Shown one piece after another: positions 17,912 through 26,908 of a stretch of 64,000 nt of DNA. The stretch is from K189A clade bacterium. Its GTDB lineage: Bacteria; Pseudomonadota; Gammaproteobacteria; Pseudomonadales; Azotimanducaceae. The stretch's first letter is position 1; every line of letters starts with the position of its first letter. Position numbers and translations under genes: made by a program. The notes below the pieces were generated by a model, which worked only from the letters and a program-made list of their open reading frames with translations, searched no databases and had not been told where the DNA came from. The DNA lies in assembly GCA_902613475.1 (NCBI GenBank), contig CACMHG010000004.1, positions 22,704 through 86,703 of the forward strand, written 5' to 3'.

Positions 17912-18735
17912 CTGCCCTTCAGCAATGCCATCGCCTGGGTATGCAATGCCGGCGTCGCCGATGCCAGCACGGTACCGCCCATGCTTGGATTACCGCCTTC
18001 CCAGCTGGTGATGACCCCGCCCGCACCTTTCACGATGGGGATCAGCGCCTGTATATCGTAAGGCTTTAGCCGCGCTTCAACGCCGAGGTCCAGCGATCCC
18101 ATGGCCAACATTCCGAAGAGGTAGCAGTCGCCGCCCATTTTAGTGAGTTTGCTCGCGCGGCTCAGCCGCTTGAATTGCTCTTGCTGCTGCGCTGCCAGCC
18201 ATTCGATTCCCGTTGTAGAGAGGCTGGCAGTTGTGACATTTTCACAGCGGCTTGTCGTCAGGGCCTGACGGTTTCCGCCACGCTCAAGCCATGCAGCATC
18301 GCCATCACCGCTGAACAATTCGTCGGTATAAGGCTGATACATGGCGCCGACGACTGGTGATTCGCCATCGAATAGGGCCAACAACACACCCCAATGCAGC
18401 ATGCCCGTCATGAACGCCCGGGTGCCGTCGATGGGATCTATGACCCAGGTCAGCCCGTTGCCGGCATTGAAGCCATACTCCTCGCCGAATATGCCGTGCT
18501 CAGGATAGGCGAGTTCAATGGCCTCGCGAATGGCTCGCTCTCCGGCCTGATCTGCCAAAGTCACAGGATCAAAGCCACCGTTGTCGAGCTTGTTGGCAAC
18601 CTGAACGCCGGATCGAAAGTGCGGCAAAATCACCCGACCCGCAGCACGCACAGCAGAGCACGCGAACTGCAGATATTCATCGCGCTTATCATCGGATATT
18701 GCGACTGGTGGGGTGTGACCAAATTCCGCTGACAT
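17908..18735 (-). CDS. Inositol-monophosphatase-family phosphatase (HisN-like)
   Basis: 275 residues from the ATG at 18735, which has AGGAG eight bases upstream; the longer frame lacks this. Metal-binding motifs are IFGEEYG (Glu), WVIDPIDGTRAFM (D-P-I-D-G-T) and LKPYDIQALIPIVKGAGG (the third metal Asp). The pattern resembles histidinol-phosphate phosphatase of the IMPase type (HisN) more than SuhB. Mg-dependent phosphomonoesterase in the cytoplasm. Substrate could be histidinol phosphate or inositol phosphate; no his genes are nearby. Confidence 0.85.
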   Translation of the reverse strand: MSAEFGHTPPVAISDDKRDEYLQFACSAVRAAGRVILPHFRSGVQVANKLDNGGFDPVTLADQAGERAIREAIELAYPEHGIFGEEYGFNAGNGLTWVIDPIDGTRAFMTGMLHWGVLLALFDGESPVVGAMYQPYTDELFSGDGDAAWLERGGNRQALTTSRCENVTTASLSTTGIEWLAAQQQEQFKRLSRASKLTKMGGDCYLFGMLAMGSLDLGVEARLKPYDIQALIPIVKGAGGVITSWEGGNPSMGGTVLASATPALHTQAMALLKGS

Positions 18736-18821
18736 ATGGGGATCTCCTTTGGACATCTCAGTCTAACACCGGCCTGCCGGTTGTCGTGCTGACCATCATG
18801 CCCGCATATTCGGCAGTCCTT

Positions 18822-18857
18822 TCATTAGCCCGCTCATTAGACCGCTCATTAGTCCGC
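18822..18857. repeat. Three tandem copies of a 12-base unit
   Basis: The unit TCATTAGnCCGC is repeated three times head to tail; the only varying base is c, a, t in turn. It lies in the 253-base gap between the divergent phosphatase (minus) and MATE pump (plus) genes, so it could be a cluster of regulator sites at one helical-turn-like spacing or a simple slippage repeat. Confidence 0.8.
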
Positions 18858-18988
18858 TGGGAGCCCAACCTGCAGCGCGATGGATAGATACGATGGCCAG
18901 ATGTGATTGCCTCATAGTCAACCAAGAGTGAACTTACCAAACAGATTTCATCTCTCTTGGACACGCTCGCGTGACATAATCTCGGCAA

Positions 18989-20374
18989 ATGTCCACATAC
19001 GATCTCACCCAAGGCCGAGTTGCAGGATCCTTGGCGCGATTGACTGCGCCAATGATGGCCGGCGTCTCGTCCAGCATCTTGGTTCAGATGCTAGAACTCG
19101 GCTTTATTGGACAACTCAGCACCGCCCATGTGGCGGCCATTACTTTCACCTTCCCCATGGTTATGGTGCTCACCAGTATTGCCTTGGGCATTAGCATTGG
19201 TACGTCTTCGGTGATCGCCCGGAGTGTGGGCAACCGGCAAGTATCGGCAGCAACAGGCGTCACCGAAGACCGCGGCAAGGACGAAGTCGCCAGGTTAGGC
19301 ACCCATAGCCTAATCTTGGTTTTCGCCCTGATGATCGTCATCTCTGGTCTATGCTGGCTTGCCATAGACCCCCTGTTCCTGGCCATAGGCGCATCACCCG
19401 AATTGCTGCCCTTGATTCACTCGTACTTGGATATCTATCTACCTGGTACCATTTTGTTTACCACCACCATGATCTGCGGCAGCGTTATGCGCGCCAGCGG
19501 CAGCGCCAACATTCCAGGCGCGATTATGACCATTGGTGCCTTAGTCAATTTGATTTTGGATCCGATCTTCATTTTCGGCTGGTTTGGTTTCCCCGCCATG
19601 GAGCTTGCGGGCGCTGCCACGGCCATGACATTGACTCGATTCGGCACCCTGGTGATATCCCTTTGGTACATAAATGCCGATAACCTCGTGCTACGGCAGG
19701 GGCATTTCTCGGGCTGGCTGCGCTCGGCCAAACGCATCCTGCATGTTGGTCTGCCGGCCATGGCAACGAATCTTATCGGACCTGTGACGGCGGCTTACAT
19801 CACCTTTTTGATCGCCGATTACGGCGAAGCAGCTGTGGCAGGATTTGGTGTCGCCAACCGAATTGAAGCAGTTGCCGCGATGCTGATGTTTGCGCTGTCA
19901 GGCTCCATTGGTCCGTTCGTTGGACAAAACTGGGGAGCACAGATGGTAGACCGTGTGCGCGCTGGGGTCAGAGCTAGCTACATGTTTTGCCTGTTTTGGG
20001 GACTCCTCGTCACGCTTCCTCTGTTTTTCTTTGGTCGGGAGCTTGCCTCACTCATTGATGGCTCGGGCCCGGTGGTCGCGGTGGCAGCCGTCTATTTCTC
20101 CATCGTGCCTCTCAGCTATGGCCTATGGGGCGTACTAATGATGGCGTCTGCGTCGTTCAATGCGCTGGGCAAACCGCTACCCAGCACTGCCCTGTCATTT
20201 GGACGCATGATCATTGTATATGTTCCTCTGGCGACCTTGCTCAACGATGCCTTTGGCTACGTGGGTATTTTCATCGCTACCGCCTTGAGCAACGTGCTGT
20301 TTGGAATTGTGGGAGCCAAGTGGTTTGCCCAACGTTTGAATGCAATGTCGCGACAACTTGCGCATCAGCACTAA
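18989..20374 (+). CDS. MATE-family efflux transporter
   Basis: 461 residues, the normal length, with 12 hydrophobic segments in two homologous halves. Starts DLTQGRVAGSLARLTAPMMAGVSSSILVQMLELGFIGQL, the typical first two helices. SGSANIPGAIMTIGALVNLILDPIFIFGW and its second-half counterpart are recognisable. The family exports cationic drugs and metabolites in exchange for sodium or protons. An acyltransferase gene follows 59 bases downstream on the same strand. Confidence 0.94.
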   Translation: MSTYDLTQGRVAGSLARLTAPMMAGVSSSILVQMLELGFIGQLSTAHVAAITFTFPMVMVLTSIALGISIGTSSVIARSVGNRQVSAATGVTEDRGKDEVARLGTHSLILVFALMIVISGLCWLAIDPLFLAIGASPELLPLIHSYLDIYLPGTILFTTTMICGSVMRASGSANIPGAIMTIGALVNLILDPIFIFGWFGFPAMELAGAATAMTLTRFGTLVISLWYINADNLVLRQGHFSGWLRSAKRILHVGLPAMATNLIGPVTAAYITFLIADYGEAAVAGFGVANRIEAVAAMLMFALSGSIGPFVGQNWGAQMVDRVRAGVRASYMFCLFWGLLVTLPLFFFGRELASLIDGSGPVVAVAAVYFSIVPLSYGLWGVLMMASASFNALGKPLPSTALSFGRMIIVYVPLATLLNDAFGYVGIFIATALSNVLFGIVGAKWFAQRLNAMSRQLAHQH

Positions 20375-20433
20375 CTTAGACGTTAAAACCCAAGATATGC
20401 CGTTGGAAGCTAAATCAAAAAAGGATGCTCAAC

Positions 20434-21393
20434 ATGTTCCTAAGACGTCTGCTAACACTGAGCAGCCTAGTCGTCATTTCGTTTTTGGCCATTGCCCTGT
20501 TGCCCCTGGTGGTCGCGACAACGCTACTGATGAGCATGACACCCAGATATCGAACTGCGCCTCAAGCAGTGGCCTTTATCTACGGGTTTTTGCTGCGCGA
20601 GTGGACGGGCCTAACGCTCTTTATCTGGGTTCTGGTGCGCTACCCAAGAAGTCGTCACATGGAGAAAAACCGCGCTATCCAATTTTGGTGGGCACAAAGT
20701 CTATTAAATTTGGGTAAACGCCTGTACCAATTGAACATCAAGGTCACCGGCACCGAAGCCTTACAGGGTAACTGCGCCTTAGTCTTGTCACGACATTCGA
20801 GCATGGGTGATACCGTGCTGCCGCTGCTGTTTTTTGGCAAGGCTCGCGGCGAAGGACTGCGCTACGTGCTAAAGCAGGAGCTGCGACTGCTACCTTGCTT
20901 GGACATTGGCGGTCATCGCCTGCCCAACGTTTTTGTCGATCGGTCGGGTGCTGACTCAGCCAAGGCCGTAGAGGAGGTCAGCAACCTGATCGCCACGGCA
21001 GGCAGCGATGAATCAGTGCTGATCTATCCTGAAGGCACGCGCTTTACCCAAAAAAAGCATGACGAACTGCGCGCTAAGCACCCAAAACTGGAGCCACAAC
21101 TGGATCGCTGGCCTAACCTTTTGCCGGTCCGCCTTGGCGGCGTACTGGGCATGATGACGGCGAACCCCGGCAAGGATTTAGTATTTTTGGCTCATGCCGG
21201 ATTTGAAGGCTCAGCAGACATCCATGATCTACTCAATGGCAGCTGGCTAAATCAGCAGGTGCGCCTGCACTTTTGGCGAATTCCCTATGCCGATCTGCCG
21301 AAAGAAAACGTGCAGGAATTTCTGTTTCAAGAATGGGACAACATGCAGTCCAAAGTCTGCGAGCTGTTAGACGAGATTCGCTCTGCAGCCTAA
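20434..21393 (+). CDS. PlsC-type phospholipid/lysophospholipid acyltransferase
   Basis: 319 residues from the second Met (20434); the purine-rich AAAAGGA overlaps the first ATG (20425), so the second start has better spacing. Two N-terminal hydrophobic helices anchor it to the inner membrane. Catalytic H-x4-D is in SRHSSMGDT near residue 122, glycerol-phosphate-binding NVFVDRSGAD follows, then IYPEGTRFTQKK. It resembles the eukaryotic-like AGPAT/LCLAT branch rather than the essential PlsC, so a lysolipid or specialised lipid substrate is likely. Confidence 0.87.
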   Translation: MFLRRLLTLSSLVVISFLAIALLPLVVATTLLMSMTPRYRTAPQAVAFIYGFLLREWTGLTLFIWVLVRYPRSRHMEKNRAIQFWWAQSLLNLGKRLYQLNIKVTGTEALQGNCALVLSRHSSMGDTVLPLLFFGKARGEGLRYVLKQELRLLPCLDIGGHRLPNVFVDRSGADSAKAVEEVSNLIATAGSDESVLIYPEGTRFTQKKHDELRAKHPKLEPQLDRWPNLLPVRLGGVLGMMTANPGKDLVFLAHAGFEGSADIHDLLNGSWLNQQVRLHFWRIPYADLPKENVQEFLFQEWDNMQSKVCELLDEIRSAA

Positions 21394-21438
21394 ACCGTCG
21401 TTTAAGGCAGCTATCGGGTAAGCCGCTGCGCAACGGTC

Positions 21439-23943
21439 TCAGGCAGAGAACTGCTCTTGGTAGGCGAGCAGCGCTGTCCTTACTTCCGACGACAGTGACG
21501 ACAAACGCGCAATCGCTTCTTCTTGGGGTAACAACTTTGCGCTACAGGACTCCTGCAACGCCTGATACAGATGCCCCATTTCATCAAAACCGTAGGTTCG
21601 GTAGGTGCCGCAGAGCGCATGTAGCTCCTTTGCGGCACGGTTTAGATCGTTGGTCGCCAGCGTAGACTGTAGTCGTTGATGTCGTGCGTCCGTTTCATGC
21701 AGGAATACCTCAAGGGCTTCCTTCAGCGCCTCGTCTCCCATCAGCATGCGCATCTCTTCGACTTTGTCGCTCGGCGGCATGGACACCCCTTGGGTATGCG
21801 CTCCGAGCCACATATCGACTCGGCTAACCAACGCTTCATAGTTGATCGGCTTCGTCATGAGGTCATTCATTCCCGCATCTCTGCAGGTCTTTTCATCCTC
21901 AGCAAAGGCCTTCGCGGTCAGCGCAATAATCGGCTGCTGAAACCCGTTGTTGCGAATCCATCGGGTGGCTTCGATACCATCCATCCCGGGCATCTGCACA
22001 TCCATCAAGATCAGTCCGTAACCGGTGCTACCTTGACCTTTTTTGTTCATCGCGGCACACGCTTCAATGCCATCATTGGCAACATCGACCTCATAACCGC
22101 GACGCTCTAACATCGACCGGACCACCAACTGATTGGGTTTGCTGTCCTCTGCAACCAAGATTCTGCGGCCTTGGGCGTCAAACCCTGAGGTACTCGTATG
22201 CCCCGGATCAGATTGCGGCTCGACCACCACCTGCATCGGCAGCGACAAAGTGAACTCGCTGCCAAACTTAGGCGTCGACTGCACAGTTAGCTCTCCACCC
22301 ATGAGATGTGTCAACTGCCGACAAATCGACAAGCCCAATCCTGTGCCAAGATATTTACGACGATCGGAATTATCGACCTGGACGAAGGCATCAAAGATGC
22401 TGCCGAGCTGGGTTTGGCTCATACCGATACCCGTGTCACGCACCTTGATGCGGTAGCTTGGTGTAGATTGAGACGCCGAATCAGCCAGCAGAGTGATCTC
22501 GATCTCACCATGATCGGTAAATTTAATGGCATTGCTCAGCAGGTTCGTGAGCACCTGCACCACTTTCTGGGAATCGCCAAGTACCCATAAGTGGTCCAGT
22601 CCATTCAGTTCGGCACGCAGCTTAACGTCCGGGTCGGCAGAGCGAGATTGATAAAGCTCCATGACTTCCTCAATGACTCCCGCTGGACGAAATGGACTGG
22701 CATCACAGGACATTTCACCTGCCTCAATCCTCGAGTAATCCAGCAGGCTAGTCAGCAGGCGCATCAAACGCCCACCAGAATTCTCTGCAGTAGTGAGCAG
22801 CGACAGCTGCTGAACATCTTTTGCATCGGCTTTGACCAAATTCAGAATTCCCAAAAGCGCATTTAGCGGGGTGCGAATTTCGTGGCTCATTGTGGCCAAG
22901 AACCGGTCCTTGCTTTGGTTAGCCTGATCCGATTCTTCCTGGGCTTCGCGCATGTCTCGCTCAAGAGACCGCCATTTGCGCAAATCACGTATCTCCGCGC
23001 CGAAGTACGTGCCATGCCGTGTTTCAAGTGCGTTGACGGTTAGCTCGACCGGCAGCTCATAACCGCTCTTATGGAGCGCCTCAAGCTCTACACGCCGACT
23101 GATAACATTGCCTTCACCGCTGGCAAGAAAATGCGCAAATGCCGTGTTGTGGGCCTGGCGCAAACGCTTAGGAATAATATGCTCAGACATATTCGCACCG
23201 ATCATCTCAGCGCGCGTAAAACCCAGTAATTCTTCAGCTGCCGGGTTGAAGTCGACCACGGCACCCTCGCTATCGATAACAATCTTTGCGCTAAGGCTGC
23301 TTTCCATCAGCAAACCATAAAACTCAAGTGGTGTGGGTTGGACGCCTTGACCTTGGTCTTGGTCTTGGTCTTGGTCTTGGATCAGAGGCTTCAGGTTCAG
23401 CAGCAGAGCGCCGTCGGGTCTGGATGCCGGAATGAACTTCCCAATCATGGTCACGGCAATGCCGCAAATCACCCATTGAAGCCGAAACTCCTGGGCAGCG
23501 AGCGCTGCCAGACCCTGACCCGACAACCTCCCTACCCCTGCAGATACGCTGCGCAGCTGCCGATCCATTGCCGACCAGCCCACTTGACCATCGCCTACCT
23601 GATCGAGAGACATACCCACGACGCAGCGGTCTCCCAACCACTGACGGGCGCGCTCATTCACCGTGTGGATTTTCATTTCTTGGTCGAGTATCAGATACCC
23701 CTCTTGCTGTCCCTGGGGTTGGTCAATAAACCACTGTGCCTCACTCGTATGCCTGAGGTAGTCAGCACGGCGGGCGAGGGCCGCCACCACCAAGATCAAA
23801 ACACCTAAAAGTATTAGACCGATGCCAAACGGTTTCAGGAGAGGGCCAGAATCAGCAGCAGCACTCGTCAACAATCCGGCACCTAATCCCGCACAACCGA
23901 TCGCAAACGAAAAAGCATGCTTGCTTCGCAACAGTTTATTCAC
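21439..23943 (-). CDS. Hybrid sensor histidine kinase (PAS-HisKA-HATPase-REC-HPt)
   Basis: 834 residues from a GTG at 23943 that overlaps the stop of the upstream sensor gene by eight bases. Two N-terminal membrane helices, a divergent PAS near 70-160 and a PAS near 215-330 (IVIDSEGAVVDFNPAAEELLGF). Then the H-box MSHEIRTPLN with phospho-His near 351, N-box LSNAIKFTDHGE, G1 VRDTGIGM and G2 GTGLGLSI. A receiver domain follows with its Asp in LILMDVQMPGMDG (near 647) and a C-terminal HPt with His in ELHALCGTYRTYG (near 774). A full phosphorelay chain in one protein. No output regulator is nearby. Confidence 0.93.
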   Translation of the reverse strand: MNKLLRSKHAFSFAIGCAGLGAGLLTSAAADSGPLLKPFGIGLILLGVLILVVAALARRADYLRHTSEAQWFIDQPQGQQEGYLILDQEMKIHTVNERARQWLGDRCVVGMSLDQVGDGQVGWSAMDRQLRSVSAGVGRLSGQGLAALAAQEFRLQWVICGIAVTMIGKFIPASRPDGALLLNLKPLIQDQDQDQDQGQGVQPTPLEFYGLLMESSLSAKIVIDSEGAVVDFNPAAEELLGFTRAEMIGANMSEHIIPKRLRQAHNTAFAHFLASGEGNVISRRVELEALHKSGYELPVELTVNALETRHGTYFGAEIRDLRKWRSLERDMREAQEESDQANQSKDRFLATMSHEIRTPLNALLGILNLVKADAKDVQQLSLLTTAENSGGRLMRLLTSLLDYSRIEAGEMSCDASPFRPAGVIEEVMELYQSRSADPDVKLRAELNGLDHLWVLGDSQKVVQVLTNLLSNAIKFTDHGEIEITLLADSASQSTPSYRIKVRDTGIGMSQTQLGSIFDAFVQVDNSDRRKYLGTGLGLSICRQLTHLMGGELTVQSTPKFGSEFTLSLPMQVVVEPQSDPGHTSTSGFDAQGRRILVAEDSKPNQLVVRSMLERRGYEVDVANDGIEACAAMNKKGQGSTGYGLILMDVQMPGMDGIEATRWIRNNGFQQPIIALTAKAFAEDEKTCRDAGMNDLMTKPINYEALVSRVDMWLGAHTQGVSMPPSDKVEEMRMLMGDEALKEALEVFLHETDARHQRLQSTLATNDLNRAAKELHALCGTYRTYGFDEMGHLYQALQESCSAKLLPQEEAIARLSSLSSEVRTALLAYQEQFSA
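23345..23380. repeat. Hexanucleotide repeat coding for (Asp-Gln)n
   Basis: Six units, four of them exact TCTTGG on the plus strand, within the kinase gene on the minus strand. They encode an alternating Asp-Gln run in the linker between the two PAS domains. Copy-number changes would keep the frame, so linker length can vary without disrupting the kinase. Confidence 0.85.
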
Positions 23944-25597
23944 GGCCTTTTGCACCACCCTCAAGGCCTTTATGGTCAAGACGCTTCTGTAGGTGGGTTT
24001 TGTCGTCCGCAGCCTGAGACTGCAGTCTCTGCAAACCAGACAGAAACGCATTTGATGTCTTGAATACTAACCCAGGCATTTGATCCCCAGAGCTATCAAT
24101 GGCGATATCGCTGAGTGAAAGCTGGACTTCGGACAACTGCTTTGCGTACTGCGCCAGGCGCTCAAAACCGAATCGTTCTGCGCTGTAGCGCATCATATGA
24201 AGGTTATGCTGCACCTCGTCGGCTTGGTTGCCATGGGGGTTACCAATAACCAATAATCGCTCGTCAAGCTCCAGCAGAAATTGCCTAAGCAATCGCTCAA
24301 GCGACAACTCGTCAACCAAGCTCCGCAGTTCTTCAAGCACCACAGCATTCACCTCCGGTGCCAAGGCCTCTAAGCTGTTCAGCCCCAATGTACGGGACAA
24401 ACAATTCTCCAAGGATTGCTTGGTCATGGGTTTACCAAGAAAGTCGTTGAATCCAGCCTCAAGACAGGCTTGCCGCTCTTGTTCGGCGCTGTGGCCTGTC
24501 AAAGCAATCAGCTGCAGGCTGACAGAAATCGACGGCACCTCTCGAATTGCCTTCGCCGCGCTCAAACCATCCATCTGGGGCATTTCCAGATCCATGATGA
24601 CGGCATCAAACGGACCCGCAGGATCTGTGCGCAGCCGAACCAGGGCCTCCACCCCGTTCGCGGCTTCAATCACGCGGTGGCCCAGACTTTCCAGCAGCGC
24701 TCGCGTGACGAGGCGACTGGCCTGGGAATCATCCACAACCAGCAGCGTTTTCGCTGACCAAGGTGTGTCGGTGTCGAACGCGCTGTCGGTCGTCGTGACC
24801 AACTCGGCCTTGCCATTGCTGCCATCATCGCCAGCACTGTTGGGAACAGACTTATCGAGGAGGCTGGGTGCGTGTGTTGGTAAGTCAAGTGTCCAGACCA
24901 ACCCCCGCTCTGAGTCTGAATCCAAGTGGCATTGGCCACCCATCGCATCGGCGATGGCATTGGATAGACTGAGACCCAGCCAAAGGGTCGGATCCTCGAA
25001 CATCGTTGGCGTCGAAGCATCACTAGACCAAGGTTCAAGACTACTCAACAGATCCAAATCAGCGGCGCTCACATAGGCGCCATAATTGGCAATCACGCAC
25101 TCAAGAGCCCCAGACCTCAAGCTGATGTCGATCGAAACCTCAGCTTTCTGCGTTGTTTCCCACGCAAAACGTAAGATGTAAATCAGCAGTTGAGTCAGAT
25201 TCTGCACATCGACAAAAAGATGTCGAAAGCTGGAACAATCAGCAGGGATACAGTTCACGCGTAGGTTCACGGGTGTGCCAGGACGCTGTGCGTTGAGCCT
25301 ATGAGTCAGTTGCTCCAGTAAACGCGCCAGGTCAACGTACTCTGGTCGGGGTCTGAGATCTCCTCGAGTCAGCGCATCGAGGTGAGATACGATGCTCAGC
25401 ATGTTGGTGAACTCATCAACCCGCTTCTGTGCATTTGTGACGAGTTCAAATCGACGCTCAGTTGAAGAGTCCTTGGACGACATGGCTTCAAGGTCGTGGG
25501 CGACCAGATGTAGTGTTCCCTGCAGCTCGCCCAAGGATGAGCGTATAGCCGGAGAAAGTGACTGCAGAAGCTGTGATAGCAGCGGTCGATCAGCCAT
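23936..25597 (-). CDS. Hybrid sensor protein with degenerate kinase core, REC and HPt
   Basis: 553 residues from the ATG at 25597; the frame is open to a TTG at 25696, and neither has a strong ribosome site. Where S-H-E-L-R-T-P-L is expected (about residue 20) it reads L-G-E-L-Q-G-T-L, so the phospho-His is lost. The ATP lid also looks altered: G1 is NYGAYVS, while WLGLSLSNAIADAMGG still resembles the G2 region. The receiver domain is intact: LLVVDDSQASR, Asp in AVIMDLEMPQMDG (near 336) and Lys in FLGKPM. A C-terminal HPt-like helix has His in LHMMRYSAERFG (near 465). It probably receives phosphate from the kinase encoded next, with which it overlaps. Confidence 0.8.
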   Translation of the reverse strand: MADRPLLSQLLQSLSPAIRSSLGELQGTLHLVAHDLEAMSSKDSSTERRFELVTNAQKRVDEFTNMLSIVSHLDALTRGDLRPRPEYVDLARLLEQLTHRLNAQRPGTPVNLRVNCIPADCSSFRHLFVDVQNLTQLLIYILRFAWETTQKAEVSIDISLRSGALECVIANYGAYVSAADLDLLSSLEPWSSDASTPTMFEDPTLWLGLSLSNAIADAMGGQCHLDSDSERGLVWTLDLPTHAPSLLDKSVPNSAGDDGSNGKAELVTTTDSAFDTDTPWSAKTLLVVDDSQASRLVTRALLESLGHRVIEAANGVEALVRLRTDPAGPFDAVIMDLEMPQMDGLSAAKAIREVPSISVSLQLIALTGHSAEQERQACLEAGFNDFLGKPMTKQSLENCLSRTLGLNSLEALAPEVNAVVLEELRSLVDELSLERLLRQFLLELDERLLVIGNPHGNQADEVQHNLHMMRYSAERFGFERLAQYAKQLSEVQLSLSDIAIDSSGDQMPGLVFKTSNAFLSGLQRLQSQAADDKTHLQKRLDHKGLEGGAKGRE

Positions 25598-25945
25598 GGT
25601 CACCACCACACGATACGGCGCGCTGTAAACCAAAAGGGCACGGATAAGCCTGACGAGCGAACGTCGACCAAACCAATCTGCGCACCGTTTGCCCAACCAT
25701 CGCCATCTGTACCTGATCCTGAATCTTAAGGATCACAAGATCAGGGGTTTTGCCGACAATCTGTAGGTTAATTAGCTCAAGCGGTAGTTTTTACAGGATG
25801 ACCGGTGGATCTGGATCTTCTTCGACTCACTGCTGGCTTTCAACCAAGCCACAGAGTCTGGGCCCTTGGCAAACAGCAGCGAAGAAAACCAGTCCCGCCA
25901 CCGATATCAGCAGGCACAACAGCCCTTACTTTCTCTGAACTACTG
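25598..25945. promoter_or_regulatory. Gap upstream of the sensor pair with an inverted repeat
   Basis: 348 bases without a convincing gene. It contains TGATCCT-n8-AGGATCA (25714-25735), a perfect 7-bp dyad 117 bases upstream of the chosen start, with another GATC close behind. It is a candidate operator for the sensor operon. The metallo-hydrolase gene ends at the right border. Confidence 0.4.
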
Positions 25946-26806
25946 TTAACCAGAAACGTCCAAATAGTAGCCGCCTATCTCGAGATGCTTAATATGTCCG
26001 GCGGTGGGTGTGGCGAAGTGTGTACCGATGATCAATATGTCTTGATCGACATACCGCTGCAGTAGCGTTTCGCGCGTCTGCAAACCTTGCGCCTGATCGA
26101 CATCTGCCGAGGAACACCAATCTGGGCGGGTCATCTGCACGGGATGATGAATGCAGTCACCGGTAATCAGTGCCTCTGCGCCGCCGGATCGAATATGCAC
26201 GCTGACATGCCCCGGCGTATGACCCGGAGTGGGTTCCAAACAAACCTCGGGGCAGACCCGATGATCCATATCCACCAGGTCAACGAGTCCGGCCTCCACC
26301 ACGGGACGAACTGAATCCGCCAGGACGGGTCCGTAGACTGTTTCATCATCGTTCGCGTCCCAGTGTTCCCATTCGGTTCGGGCAAATAGGTATCGCGCGT
26401 TGGGAAACGTCGGCACCCATTGACCGTCAACCAACATGGTATTCCAACCCACGTGATCTACATGCAAGTGCGTGCATAGTACGGTGTCGATGGTGTCAGG
26501 TGCATACCCCGCGGCCTCTAAGTCCTGCAAGAAATGGGTTTGCAGATGTGACCAGTTCGGTACGTTGCGCTCTTTGTCATTACCAATACAGGTATCGACC
26601 AAAATACGGTGTTCGCCGGTATCTACCACCAGGGCATGAACACTCATCAACAGATTGCCTTGCTCGTCCATAAAGTGAGGCTGCATCCAGCCATAGGGTA
26701 GGCAGGCGTCTCGCGTCGCATCTGGCAGGATAAACCGAGAGCCACCAAGGCTCTCAATCTCCACCACCCGAGTTATCTTTACGTCACCAATTTGCCACTG
26801 GTTCAT
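25946..26806 (-). CDS. Metallo-beta-lactamase-fold hydrolase
   Basis: 286 residues. Zinc ligands are visible: CTHLHVDHVGW (H-x-H-x-D-H), PTPGHTPGHVS (the third His), ITGDCIHHPVQ (the bridging Asp) and IIGTHFATPTAG (the last His). It has AGGGGAAG upstream of the ATG. Closest in pattern to the quorum-lactonase/PqsE-like and alkyl-hydrolase branch; it may open a lactone or thioester. It is divergent from the acyl-CoA synthetase (102-base gap), which points to acyl-group chemistry. Cytoplasmic; no signal peptide. Confidence 0.88.
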   Translation of the reverse strand: MNQWQIGDVKITRVVEIESLGGSRFILPDATRDACLPYGWMQPHFMDEQGNLLMSVHALVVDTGEHRILVDTCIGNDKERNVPNWSHLQTHFLQDLEAAGYAPDTIDTVLCTHLHVDHVGWNTMLVDGQWVPTFPNARYLFARTEWEHWDANDDETVYGPVLADSVRPVVEAGLVDLVDMDHRVCPEVCLEPTPGHTPGHVSVHIRSGGAEALITGDCIHHPVQMTRPDWCSSADVDQAQGLQTRETLLQRYVDQDILIIGTHFATPTAGHIKHLEIGGYYLDVSG

Positions 26807-26908
26807 TTTCTTCCCCTTATCTGTTTCCCAGAGCTTTTCTAGGGCTTTCCGCGAGCGAACGCAAGGTCTAAGCTCGTCCAGGTTTTATAGGAGTAGAGGA
26901 TTGTTCTA

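Noticed and set aside
18758..19012. Minus-strand 84-codon frame containing an NERx repeat
   Set aside because: The repeat is only the 12-base tandem repeat read through; no ribosome site or family, and it overlaps the MATE start.
21439..24051. Longer start of the second sensor (24051)
   Set aside because: It would overlap the upstream gene by 116 bases; the GTG at 23943 matches the usual coupled start.
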